Part shown: piece after piece, positions 34,591 to 43,595 of the stretch | Layout of the letters: every line of letters starts with the position of its first letter | Numbering within the stretch: the first letter of the stretch is position 1 | Assembly (NCBI GenBank): GCA_024704765.1 | Contig: JAKMXF010000059.1 | Coordinates: 1 to 43,595, forward strand | Origin: Oopsacas minuta | Lineage: Eukaryota > Porifera > Hexactinellida > Lyssacinosida > Leucopsacidae | DNA: 43,595 bases | Direction: 5' to 3' | The notes under the pieces: generated by a model | Told to the model about the DNA's origin: nothing | The model's database searches: none | Seen by the model: the letters and a program-made list of their open reading frames with translations, nothing else | Translations under genes and position numbers: made by a program

Positions 34591-35114
34591 CTGGAATTTA
34601 TCAACAAATTGACACTAAGTTCGTTCTCAACTTAATAATACTGAAGAGAATCCTCGGGATGAAAAAATATTTGTCAAAACTACTACAAGCAGAAACCCTC
34701 GACCTTTTTTCTACTGTATTATTGATAGAGAGAGCTAAAGCTCAGCTGAGGAATCTTAGAGATAAGGTAGTTGCGTAGGAATAAATATGGGATTCCTCAA
34801 TGTCAAAATGCCAGTTAGCGGTAGTCCATTACCCCTCCCCAAAACGTGAAGAAGTGTTAGACAAGATTCTCGAGAAAATCACACATTACGTCCAAAGTGG
34901 ATTTCATGAGGGGGGGGCATGTACTTGTGCTACTGTGTCTTTGGTCCTGAACTAACTCGATTCGAGATTTTCGGAGGAAACAATCGTCATGTTTCGTGGT
35001 GTAGCATCTCTGACTCCCTCTTCGGACACATTTCTTGATAATAATGCCTTGGACAAGTTTTGCATCTTGTATGGTTATGATTCTAGTACCGTACTCGCGG
35101 AGATCAAGTATGTA

Positions 35115-36447
35115 CAGGGTGGTAAGAAATTGATGCCCCCTTTGGAAATGAAATAGAGCCACAATTTCACTTGATGAATCACGTTTTAACTCCATAATCA
35201 TACTCAAAATTACTTTAACTATTAGATTTTAGTTAATTTCTAAAATTCTTTCTACTCAAAATACACTATTTTTCAAATATTCCTATCTATAATATACTAG
35301 AATTTGATATGGTTAAAGAAGCGACTCTAAACACCCGTACACATGCAGTTTCCTTGTTAGAAGCGGGCATGTTGATTCATCAGGTTGCTAAAGTTGTAGG
35401 TGTATCTATCTGTACCATTCGACGCTGGTTACTGAGGTTCAAGGCCGATGAGTCTCTACAGAACAGGAAGGGCCGTGGAAGGAAAAAGTTCGTCACTATG
35501 GTGGCTAAAGTGGTAATTGCTAAGACAATCGGTAAAAAGATTAAGTCTACACGATATATCTCCAAGAATCTCCAATCTAAGGGGTTTTCTATCTTTCATG
35601 TGCCAGTACACTCGTACTTACGGAAAAATCTCAATGTTCGGCCCTACAAACCGCAGGTTCAACCAAAATTGACAGAAAAACAGAGGACAGTTCGAGTAGA
35701 ATTCTGCAATGAAAGGAAGGATGGGTCATTTAACACCCGGAAAAGAGTCATATTCTCAGATGAGTCCCCTTTTCAGCTATTATTCCACACTCCGAATAAG
35801 CAAAACGACCTTGTATGGGCGAAATCCAGGGTTGATGTCCCTCCCACTAAAAAGTCAAATATCATGGAAAATCATGGCATGGGGTGTGATGTCATCCCAA
35901 GGCCTCTCAGACCTCCATCTAATCCCCCAAAGACAAACTGTGACATCAGACTATTATGTGGAAGTTATATTGAAACAGTCTTTAACATCCAGCTTATTTC
36001 GAACGAGAGATTCAGGGACGATCCTAGAGAGAAAATTGTTGCTAGATAGGTTCCAAGCAATTTTTCAACAGGATAGAGCCCCAGCACATACTTTCAAAAT
36101 ATGCCAGGAGTGGTTGAAAATACAAAATGGCAGGTTCTTGGACAAAAGAAATATGGCCTCCGAACTCACCAGACTTAAATCCCATCGAAAACCTCTGGGC
36201 TATTTTGCAAACCAAGCTGGATGCAATGGAGCGCGCAACCAACCTAAAGTTTGAGAAAAACAGCTAAATTTGGCCTGGAAGGAAATCTCACCGAGACACT
36301 AGAAAGACTCATAGCTGGGATGCCTGGTCGAATTAGAAAACGTCTAAAACTGTATGGAGATTACATAGGAAAGTAATACCATATCTACTTAGATTAAACT
36401 AGAGAATAACGGGGGTTATAAAAAGGGACATCAATTTCTTAACACTG
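35115..36447 (+). mobile_element. Tc1-like transposon with both inverted repeats
   Basis: The left end CAGGGTGGTAAGAAATTGAT (35115 on) and the reverse complement of the right end (CAGTGTTAAGAAATTGATGT, ending 36447) match over about 20 bases with three differences. TA dinucleotides border both (35113-35114 and 36448-36449). Length 1333 bp is normal. It lies inside a hAT reading frame. Confidence 0.9.
35309..36376 (+). pseudogene. Tc1-like (about DD37E) transposase, two frameshifts
   Basis: The start is ATG 35309. Residues 1-110 carry the helix-turn-helix part (AVSLLEAGMLIHQVAKVVGV, TIRRWLLRFK) and the linker GRGRKK. FSDESPFQLL at about 35755 holds the first catalytic Asp. A frameshift near 35860 moves to the frame with SWKIMAWGVMSSQGLSDLHL and IFQQDRAPAHTFKICQEWLK (second Asp, about 36070). 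A second shift near 36135 leads to WTKEIWPPNSPDLNPIENLW (catalytic Glu in PIEN) and MPGRIRKRLKLYGDYIGK, ending at TAA 36374-36376. About 37 residues separate the second Asp and the Glu, though the frameshift blurs the count. Cut-and-paste transposase, inactive as read. Confidence 0.88.
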
Positions 36448-36889
36448 TATGAAGGATCATTGAAACGGCTGATAATACAAGTTGCGGAGAGTCCTCGTTT
36501 GAATTCCTCAGGTTCATATCTAAGTTTCAGTCAGCTTTTGCCAATTCGTACAAACTATGCATAGTTTCCGGGACTCTACCTGTCAGTAGCACGATCGCCG
36601 AGTGAACCTTCTCTTGTATTTATCTAATTAAAAATAAGCTTCGAACAACAATAGCAGATACTAGATGATCTGATTTAGTGGTGCCAGCAGTTCATAATGA
36701 TCGACCGATTGACTACGACGATGTTATGCCAAAATTCGCTGCTACTTCGAGACGAATCATCTTGAAATACTTATGTATTATTAGTATACCTTATACGTAT
36801 ATGTCCTTTTCAGAAATAAGAGACACTTCTACTATGACTAGATTATTCAATATACGTATTATCTTAACAACTAATAATATGTAATGGGC

Positions 36890-37640
36890 ATCTTATCCTC
36901 TTGAAATTGTACTGTTGCTAATTCTGACACCGTTGAATTGAGTTTTGGTGTTAGTTATCAGTCAAATCCAAACATCTGAATTAGGAGAATGCAAGGGTTA
37001 AGTAAACCGAATCTAGTCAATAAACCTTTGTCAATATTTCCCCTAAATTGGTATTCGAATCTATTCTTTAATTATCTCAAAACCACGGCTTTAGTCTTTC
37101 TGGAATTTCTATGAAAGAAAGGTTAGTTCTTATGGTTTGAAAAACATTCAGAATGATTGAAGCAATATTGTGGATGATATTATGGCAAAGAACATACTGA
37201 CACAACAATTTTGCTTTTTGTTGTGGTACCCCTAGTCAACCTTAATTACTTTTGTTTTTGCTATTTCTCATTGCCAAATTTGGCCAAAGATTGAGCTAGA
37301 TTAGGTTAGTATGCAAACAATTCACAGCTCTAGAGCATCACTACATATTCCAACAAATTATCGGAATAGTCCAGGACTAAAATGTTGCATCTATGGGGAC
37401 CTTCGCCGAATTTTGACCACTAGTTCATAAATAGAATAGGTACGTTGTGTCTTTAGGAATTTATCTCCTCGAAGGGTGAATACATCGAGCTGGATAACAC
37501 ACTAGATATATACTGTCGAATGGTTACGAAAATTGCCAATACCGTAATAGAAATTCGCCGAATATGGTTTCATGATAAATGATTTAGGAGCACTTAAAAT
37601 AACCCATTACACTTTTAAGTCATCACATGACGTCATTTCG
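36890..37640. other. AT-rich spacer
   Basis: No gene. A TGACGTCA palindrome is at 37628-37635, immediately left of the hairpin. Confidence 0.45.
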
Positions 37641-37645
37641 TCATA

Positions 37646-37771
37646 AGAATTGTTCAGAGATATGGACTTTGTTGGATATAGGCATCAATGAAACAGAAAC
37701 ATTTAGGTTTATGAATGTCTGTTTCATTAGCACCTATATCCAACAAGGTCCATATCTCTCAATCCAATTCT
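37646..37771. repeat. 126-nt imperfect hairpin, MITE or precursor-RNA-like
   Basis: Left arm 37657-37697 and right arm 37718-37758 are 41 bases each and pair at all but four or five positions. A short loop region (37698-37717) adds CATT/AATG pairs. Outside, AGAATTG (37646-37652) pairs with CAATTCT (37765-37771) after a two-base bulge. Key words are GAGATATGGAC, GTTGGATATAGG and TGAAACAGA. Size and near-continuous pairing resemble a microRNA precursor, but a miniature transposon is equally possible. It lies about 210 bp beyond the SepSecS stop codon. Confidence 0.6.
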
Positions 37772-37982
37772 GATTATTTCAAAATAACATTCGACTCCAT
37801 AAATGAATAAATATATACGTATAGCAATCAATCGCTTGTAGTATCATCCACAAATGATGCATTTCATTGTTGATATATTGTCAAGAAGTTATGTACTTTT
37901 GATACCATGGCAGACATATTATTGAATCACAACTTGCATAGTCCTTAGTTTGTGAGAAATAAACAAATGCCATTTTCCATCC

Positions 37983-39187
37983 TCATTGAATATCTTCATC
38001 ATTCGATCCAGCAACACATAATCTTGGTAGTACAGAATCTAGTCTTTTGATAAAAATGTCAATTTCCTTCTTTGATATGCCTAAACTGGCTGAACAAGTA
38101 AGATATCCATAAATATTATCATTACAATGGGCCCCAAAATTTTTGAAAGTATAATTCCCAATTTTCTTAGGATTGGCATCAGCAGGTATTACTCTAGTTC
38201 CGGAAACAAATCGTGTGAAGAGCATTGAACCTAACCTAGTGATTTGTGAAGAATTAAGTTTGTGGAATGAACTCAAAGTAAAAGCCATCGATATTTGATT
38301 ATGTGGTGTAATAAGTACCCTTTCATTGTACTTTTCTGCAAGTTTGACTAACTGTTTTTTCAAATATATATAACTCTCTACTCTATCGACTAGCATTAGT
38401 TTATAACCACTAGTTCCTAATTGAAGCATCGTAATGAAAGTGTCTAGAATCGGCGTAGCACTGGCTCTTCCAGGATAGTTTTGGCCGATAGACTCAATAA
38501 ATGCTTTACTCCCACTGCCAATTATACACCCTCCCACAGGAACTAATAAATTCTTATCTGTGCTCTGAACAAAAGCGTCTAATCTCCCAACTTTCATTGC
38601 TTCCTCAATTAAATGCATACACTTAGTTGACTGCAGACCAAATGCGTTATTAGTAATGTGTGGGATATCATATTCTTTGCATATCTTAGCAACCTCGGGA
38701 ATATTATCTGGTATTCGTGGGGCAAAACAACTCGTAGTTGTGATGATGCATGTAATATTCTCTGCTCCAAAATCATTGATTGCATGGTTGATATCAACTA
38801 TGTTTGTACTTAGCTCATCTCCAATTCTTACTAACTCGATCACTACAGGTTGACAACCCGAACTAATAATAGATTTAAAGGAACTTTTCTGGTCAATACG
38901 AGACCATATAATATATTTCGATGAAGGTCTGCTCAGTTTGATCGTTAGAATTGACAAAACTAATCCCATACCAGTGGCAACAGGCAGTAAAATGCAAGAC
39001 TTCGTATGTCGAACGCCTAATTGCAACATTAGATCTAAGCAAAGTGAATTTGTAAGTTGATACATTAAGCTCGAGCCAGCGGATTTGGGCTGTACTGCCA
39101 TTATATCGCCTGATCTACCAATGCCATGTGACATATAAAAATGTCTCCGTGAAACCAAGATTGACGCACACCTACCTTCTCTCTCAC
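37983..39187 (-). CDS. SEPSECS: SepSecS, last exon (O-phosphoseryl-tRNA(Sec) selenium transferase)
   Basis: SepSecS is a PLP enzyme that converts phosphoseryl-tRNA(Sec) to selenocysteinyl-tRNA(Sec) with selenophosphate. The exon starts at 39187 after a pyrimidine-rich acceptor (TTTTCCCTAG) in phase 1, completing the Gly of GEREGR. It continues about 400 codons to TGA at 37983-37985. GEREGR carries the phosphate-binding Arg (R75 in human); Gln in DIMAVQPK is Q105, 31 residues on as expected. The Schiff-base Lys in QSTDKNLLVPVGG (codon 38553-38555) lies 210 residues after the Glu of GEREGR, exactly the human spacing to K284. Arg of NYPGRASATP matches R313. The frame is intact. An ATG at 39281 lies in the intron and is not the start. 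About 73 N-terminal residues must come from upstream exons not seen here. The C-terminus (ending NDEDIQ) is shorter than in human. Confidence 0.93.
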
Positions 39188-39684
39188 CTAGGGAAAATGT
39201 ATAAACCAGATAGATTAGAAGAGGAAATAATTCAAAATACTCAATATAATATTCAAGTAAAGATAGATAATATATATACATTTATATGAAGGAGTAGTTA
39301 ATAGATATTGCTGGTCAATAGTTCTACATTCCATTTTACTAAAGTAATCTCCGCAACTAGGCCTCTGAATTGGCAGCTACACTAGTTTGAGATACATAAA
39401 TGTATAGTTTGGCTGAATATTTAATTTATAACAATAGGTAATAATGTAGAACTCCATTTTCATATTCATTAGAAATATATCGATTCTAATTGTTGTATAA
39501 TAGGTAACTAATCAATTATTACTTGGTGTTACATAAGATTCATCTCAATCTGATAGTTTACAATTAATTCTTAAAAGGAGAAAAATATAATGTATTTCAT
39601 ATACGATTGAGAATATTTAGTATAGTGCGTGAAACTGAAAATGGTTAAAAAAAGCCAGAGATTCTGGTGCCAACCAGCCTTATA
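39188..39684. other. Probable SepSecS intron
   Basis: The sequence upstream of the acceptor is AT-rich with a pyrimidine tract. No convincing preceding exon was found before the maT element at 39685. A short minus-strand ATG frame at 39334 (MECRTIDQQYLLTTPSY) is discussed under rejected items. Confidence 0.4.
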
Positions 39685-40800
39685 CAGGGTGGCTTTTAAG
39701 TCCTGACACTTTGTATATTTTATTTTCCACAATGCTAGAATATTCTTACATAGATTTACTAATCGATATTTCAAAACACATATTGGAACTAAGTATATTT
39801 GATTGAATTTTTCAATGTAGCCACCTTTCTTTATCACTACTACTCGTAGACGCCCTGGCACTGCCTCTACTGCGGCGGGAGTGTTTCTTCTGGGATCCTA
39901 GCCCATTCACGAAGTATAGCCTTCTTTACAGACGCAATTTTAGTGTGAGCTAATATGAGCTTTTGCGCGTGCACTTTTCTCCAATATCGCCCATATAGAG
40001 AAATCCATGGGATTAAGATCCGGGCTAGACGGTGTCCATTCTTCTTTAGTGATAAAATCGGGAATATTTTTTGAAAGCTAGGTCTGAGTGATACGAGCTG
40101 TATGGGCTGGAGCCCCATCTTGTTGAAACAAGCATCGATTTTTGTTAAATATGCTAGCACCCAGGTCTTTCTCTACAGGTTCTAAAATACGATCCTTGCA
40201 TTCTGTTGAATTGACATTTACACCCTGTGGGACAAATATCAGTTGTGTTCTTCCAAAACCGAAGACCCCTCCCCAAATCATCACTGAAAGTGGCCTTTGG
40301 ACTCTCCGAACATAGCGGAGTTCTTCATTTATAGTGGAAGAAGTAGAAGATAAGATCCTGTCGTTTAGAGAGTTACTGGCCTCACCTTTCATCCGAATAC
40401 AGAACATTGTGATGGCCATGTTCAGCGAGCTGACTAAGAAGCTTTTTGCTACGAAGTAATCACTTTCGTCGAATCGCAATTGAGAAGTAGTGTACCTTTC
40501 TTCATTTGTGGGAAGATAGACCCATGGAACTTTTCACAATCTTATGAACTGATGTACGCGATATTTTGAGTTCAGATGACAGTTTCTCACTGATCGGCGT
40601 GTATTTCGCCGAATTCTGTCTCTGATTATTTTCTTCATACTGGTCGTTGTTACAGTAATTGGACGTCCACAACCATTTTTGTCTTTGACACTACCAGTCT
40701 CAAGATAGCGCTGGATAGTACTATAGACGAATTTCCTCCGCTCTCTCTGGATATTCAATGATCTCATAATGTCACATTGGCGCTTCCCGTTTTCACAAAT
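39685..40800 (-). mobile_element. maT-type (DD37D) transposon, right end not found
   Basis: The left terminus CAGGGTGGCTTTTAAGTCCT begins at 39685 after TA at 39683-39684. The transposase fills the rest on the minus strand. The opposite inverted repeat was not found between 40800 and 40930, so this copy is probably truncated or joined to the Tc1 scrap at 40930. It lies upstream of the SepSecS exon, probably within its intron. Confidence 0.7.
39790..40800 (-). pseudogene. maT (DD37D) transposase, frameshifted
   Basis: From about 40800 down: KRQCDIMRSLNIQRERRKFV, YSTIQRYLETGSVKDKNGCG, then RRNTRRSV and LSSELKISRTSVHKIVKSS (N-terminal helix-turn-helix pair). SKKLLSQLAEHGHHNVLYSD gives the first catalytic Asp near 40410; RRVQRPLSVMIWGGVFGFGR follows at 40240-40310. 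CLFQQDGAPAHTARITQT (second Asp) is at 40080-40130. Next come EEWTPSSPDLNPMDFSIWAI-type text near 40000 (third Asp before FSIW), REWARIPEETLPP and finally VPGRLRVVVIKKGGYIEKF at 39815-39860. At least four frameshifts are needed. Spacing of the last two acidic residues is about 37, hence DD37D. Confidence 0.85.
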
Positions 40801-40929
40801 AATACAATTATAGCAAACCGTTGTCCTTCCATCTGAGCAGTGAAGGAATCGTGTAGTATTATCACTCAGTTCTGAGTAAAAGTTATCTCAGATTACACAC
40901 ATATACAACATATATAAACATCATAGCCT

Positions 40930-41040
40930 AAGAAAGTATTGCCCAAGGATTCTCTATATGGTTTAAATCCGGTGAATTAGGAGGCCAAATATATTTTTAC
41001 CAAACTCTGACATGTTCAAGGCCTTTCCAGTTATCCAAAC
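40930..41040 (-). pseudogene. Tc1 transposase scrap
   Basis: On the minus strand, 41000-40935 reads IWPPNSPDLNHIENPWAILS and a stop. This is the third-acidic-residue segment of a Tc1 transposase (SPDLNxIENxW, catalytic Glu in IEN). Only this end is recognisable. Confidence 0.6.
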
Positions 41041-41810
41041 TGACCAGGCCAAATCTGTACAGAAATTTCCAAACAAGGTTTTGACCAGCAATATGATACA
41101 GTGTAGCTTTTATAAGTGGATACTAAATGGGGAAACTCTAAGATCAGGCTAATTTAGGTCCATCTTCAATCATTTCCATAGAAACGAACCTATATAAGCG
41201 TGGAATGGGGAGTACTTTAGGTATAATTATGTCCATGGGCGTGGAACTTTTTGATTTCCGAATATAGGTAAAGGGGCCAGGCCCATGAGGTATCGGGGTT
41301 CATTACGTCGAAATTCATAATCTTTCAATTATTATAAGCCGTACACATTTAAATTAGGGTCTGAGCCAACAAACTGTGGAACATAAACTACGAGAAGAAT
41401 CACCATGGAAGTAAAAAACTATCTAGTTCTTCCAAATTGGAAACATGCCTCTAAACAGTCTCACTCTCAATTAAAGCTTCCATCATTTTCTTATTGGTAA
41501 CACCTCACGTACTACATCTCTATGGAAGTCAGAATGGCCAAGCTACTGAGTCTCTCTTGGCTCTGCGTGGAGCGTATGTAGGTGAGCAGTCTGCGAAACA
41601 TACTGAACAACCGTTACGCTTCACAGATCTTGGTGGGTAAGACGAGGTACAACACCAGGGTAGTATGCATTTAGCACACTTGCATTCATGGCTCAGTAGC
41701 TAGAACCTTAATAAGACCTTCACAAGTATTGTCAATACCTTGTTCGTCACACATACCATACCGAGCATGCCTCTCACATATAAATTGTTCCATACTTGGT
41801 AAGTCCACAT
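41041..41810. other. Spacer, nothing firm
   Basis: No coding frame or RNA gene recognised; it may contain eroded parts of the Tc1 scrap. Confidence 0.4.
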
Positions 41811-43389
41811 CAGTGGCTCTCAACTATTCTATCACACCGCCCCACGCCCACACCAATGAATTTCTTTCGTCACAAGTATATCAGTTTAAATATGCTAATA
41901 ATGTGTAGACTAGATTTAGAATACTCAGTCTGTCGAGTACACTTGTGTGTGATGCTTCTTGATGAGACTTATCACATCTGGTATAATATTTGTGAGCTGC
42001 AATCTCAAATCTCCGCCTTGTGATAAATTAAGTCTATTTCTTTGTTTGGTTACCAATTAAACTAGAGCACTAAATCATTCCCCAATAAAATATGATGTGG
42101 GGAATGCCAAAGCATTATGGCTTTCTTCTATAAATTTGTGTATTAGCTACGTTTGGAGAATGCTGGCCAAAATTGTTCATTGCCTATCATTTTATAACGC
42201 GATTTCTCCTAGCTCGTTTTGCAGGTAGATTAACTCTTCGTGAAACTGTTTGAACAGGGATATAAAATGGATCATTAATCCATTCTGGTATTCCCAATTC
42301 TTAAAGACCCCGAATCGCTTATTCATGTCTATTCAGAGCGCATCAAAATGATCACAATAAGCGACCAAGTCGTTATGTGATACTGAAAGCTTTGCTAAGC
42401 AGGGAAGCTGGTAAAACTCTCTTTTACTAATGTTCTGGTAAAACAGGGTTAGATCCTCAATAAAGGGGCAAATAACTGTCTTGCACCTTATAAGAGTAAC
42501 TACGTTGCCCCGAAGATTTGTCAAATATGTCCAGTAGGTAGGCAACATCAAGTTTCGCTTCGTGAATATTCTTAATTCGTTGAGGGTTCGATCCTCCCAA
42601 AAATTCAAAAATAGCATCAAAAAGAGTATAGAATAGACAGAGAGAGTTAGATTTCAAGAGCAATCTAAGGTTTCATTTTCATGACAAAGTTGACGAAATC
42701 CACTGTTATTCAGTGCCGTGGATAGAATCTTGTTTACCATAGTAATGACTATATTTAATGAGTCATGCAAGTGCACACTAAGATATTTAGCGACCAAATG
42801 TGAGCGATGAATAACGCACTGAATAGCAAAAATTCAGGAACAGCGCGTTTCATGTATGAAATAAAGCTACGATGTTGATCAACCATAGCAGCTGCACCAT
42901 CTGTAGCACATGTAATAATATTAAGCAAAGGATTTCTTTACAAAGGAAAATATTCCAAAACTTAGAAAATTGATTTTCCTTTTGAACTGTCACAAGCGGT
43001 CGAGAAAAGAGCATTCCTTCAACCAACTCTCCCCCTTGAACGTCAATTTGAAGTGAAGATTCCGAAGTTCTAAGTATATCAAATAGTGAATTTTCAACAT
43101 CAGTACAGATCATATTCATTCTCCCCACCAACATATCATTGCTTAGAGCATTGGACTGTATTCAGCCATTTCCATGCACGACAGTTAACACTACTTCTCC
43201 AATTGCGGGAATAATGAGTTTTTCACCAATAGTATGTGGCTTACCAGTTGTAGCTACTAATAGCGAATGTTGTATGATGCAACCAAGCCAACTGTATTTG
43301 ATATAGTCAGCGCTATAATCTTGGCACTTATTTCTACTATCCATATTCTGCGATCGAGTTTATCAAATTCTTTGTAATTCAGTTATATA
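41811..43389 (-). mobile_element. Third ZBED-type hAT, left end and body
   Basis: The left terminus CAGTGGCTCTCAACTATTCT at 41811 resembles the other hAT ends here. The minus-strand transposase remains reach 43344. The other end is not seen: a mariner starts at 43390, so the hAT 5' end presumably lies beyond that insertion and outside the window. Confidence 0.55.
42333..43344 (-). pseudogene. FAM200/ZBED-like hAT transposase remains
   Basis: The start at 43344 (MDSRNKCQDYSADYIKYSW) runs directly into SLLVATTGKPHTIGEKLIIP, so the BED zinc finger between them has been deleted. The next frame (43134 down) has VGRMNMICTDVENSLFDILR, SESSLQIDVQ (first catalytic Asp) and GELVEGMLFSRPLVT. The DGAAAM-type second-Asp block is reduced to frameshifted text near 42890. 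Then come LRLLLKSNSLCLFYTLFDAI with FEFLG (42600-42660), VAYLLDIF (42530) and EDLTLFYQNISKREFYQLPC (42400-42460). The dimerisation block was not found. Motif wording puts it in a different hAT subfamily from 15057-16853. Confidence 0.65.
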
Positions 43390-43595
43390 CCAGGTTGTCC
43401 AAAAAGTTCGCGGAATTGCAAATATATTTTATTTATCAATGATCATACTCAACTAATTATTGTTCATAGTTTTCAATAAATTCACCCTTAACCCCGATAC
43501 CTTTCTTCCATTTTGATGGGAGTTTATTTATTCCTGTGGTGAAGAATTTTTCAGGGGTACCTTGAATCCATGAATTTACAGCGGACCTAAGGTGC
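43390..43595 (-). mobile_element. mariner element running off the right edge
   Basis: After TA at 43388-43389 the terminus CCAGGTTGTCCAAAAAGTTC begins, a mariner-type inverted repeat. The minus-strand transposase C-terminus follows. Confidence 0.75.
43457..43595 (-). CDS. mariner transposase, C-terminal fragment (partial)
   Basis: The minus strand is open from the window edge to TAA at 43457-43459: LRSAVNSWIQGTPEKFFTTG, INKLPSKWKKGIGVKGEFIE, NYEQ. This matches the C-terminal end of mariner transposases (FFxxGIxKLxxRWxxCIxxxGxYxE). Normally a Cys follows KW.K; here the position is Gly. The 46 residues visible are intact; the catalytic region lies outside the window. Confidence 0.75.
   Translation of the reverse strand, partial: HLRSAVNSWIQGTPEKFFTTGINKLPSKWKKGIGVKGEFIENYEQ

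Larger units (their letters stand above)
34590..36880 (+). pseudogene. C-terminal part of a ZMYM1-type hAT, split by Tc1
   Basis: 34590-34780 reads FVLNLIILKRILGMKKYLSK, then LLQAETLDLFSTVLLIERAK, then AQLRNLRDKVVA, a conserved middle block of the family (LSKxLQ..DLxxA...). Between 34815 and 34880 it reads YPSPKREEVLDKILEKITHY. The sequence stops at the Tc1 border (35114) and resumes at 36450: SGTLPVSSTIAE, a stop, TFSCIYLIKNKLRTTIADTR (the hAT dimerisation block LPVSxAxxERSFSxLKLIK), and IDYDDVMPKFAATSRRI. Thus one hAT gene is interrupted by a 1333-bp Tc1. Link to the N-terminal part at 32580-32770 is by shared family and strand. Confidence 0.65.

Noticed and set aside
34857-35207. Minus-strand 116-residue frame
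   Set aside because: It crosses the Tc1 border at 35115 and is antisense to the hAT C-terminal remains, so it is a chance frame.
39188-39281. The 31 residues preceding GEREGR in the open frame as part of SepSecS
   Set aside because: They are hydrophobic, AT-rich in codon use and end at a strong acceptor (TTTTCCCTAG); the homology starts exactly at the splice site, so they are intron.
39272-39334. Minus-strand ATG frame (MECRTIDQQYLLTTPSY) as the missing first SepSecS exon
   Set aside because: The resemblance to the human N-terminus is weak and short. The segment that should follow (roughly residues 20-73) is absent before the acceptor at 39187, so it is probably chance.
42545-42610. T-arm-like GGGTTCGATCCTCCC suggesting a tRNA gene
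   Set aside because: The stem has an A-C mismatch, no D-arm, anticodon arm or acceptor stem could be built around it, and the stretch is part of the hAT transposase remains on the minus strand.
1-43595. CRISPR arrays, prokaryotic operons, integrons or phage genes
   Set aside because: No regularly spaced short repeats, Shine-Dalgarno-led gene runs or phage proteins were seen; splice signals and element types show a eukaryote.

Overview
This is an AT-rich, intron-containing animal sequence made up almost entirely of decayed DNA transposons around one conserved host gene, the catalytic exon of SepSecS (O-phosphoseryl-tRNA(Sec):selenium transferase, 37983-39187, minus strand). There are no bacterial operons, RBSs or phage genes. 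Short introns with GTAAGT-type donors, the density of Tc1/mariner (DD37D maT-like), ZBED-type and ZMYM-type hAT elements, and the SepSecS sequence point to an arthropod, perhaps a parasitic copepod such as a sea louse. The species guess is inference from family resemblance.

The most striking region is 7367-13980. It holds two transposons with a RAG1-like recombinase (the family that gave rise to vertebrate V(D)J recombinase). The inner element (9894-13193, 3300 bp) starts with CACAGTG and ends with CACTGTG. This is the recombination-signal heptamer as a terminal inverted repeat: 11/11 bases match between the ends, and the flanking 5-bp duplication AATTG is perfect. It carries a plus-strand transposase pseudogene. 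It sits in the 5' coding part of a second, older, minus-strand RAG1-like element (7367-13980). With the insert and one duplication copy removed, the outer element is 3309 bp, almost the same length as the inner one. Both keep the three acidic positions of the RAG1 active site (D600/D708/E962 in vertebrate RAG1). The outer copy also keeps a C-terminal Cys/His motif like that of RAG1-like transposons.

Other regions, left to right. 1-219: edge of a Cys-rich mobile-element ORF. 626-1925: mariner with both inverted repeats. 6490-6600: hAT scrap. 14784-16969: complete ZBED-type hAT with perfect 8-bp duplication and a transposase interrupted by one stop codon. 18230-18500: large palindromic repeat. 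19190-20590: probable MULE/NOF-like remains. 21507-22640: ZMYM-type hAT pseudogene. 23425-27455: multi-exon gene encoding an integrase (zinc finger and DDE core) plus an OTU cysteine protease, best read as a Ginger1-type transposon, with several single-base lesions. 28876-31193: second ZBED-type hAT inserted in another copy of the palindromic repeat. 31915-36880: ZMYM-type hAT split by a mariner (about 32790-33890) and a Tc1 element (35115-36447). 37646-37771: 126-nt hairpin just downstream of SepSecS. 39685-40800: maT-type DD37D transposon upstream of SepSecS. 40930-41040: Tc1 scrap. 41811-43389: third ZBED-type hAT. 43390-43595: start of a mariner running off the right edge.

No gene pathway is shared among these parts; the layout is a record of nested insertions. 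The only gene likely to serve the cell is SepSecS, which makes selenocysteinyl-tRNA. Its N-terminal exons (about 73 residues) were not found in the window. All homology calls are from reading motifs by eye; no database search was run.
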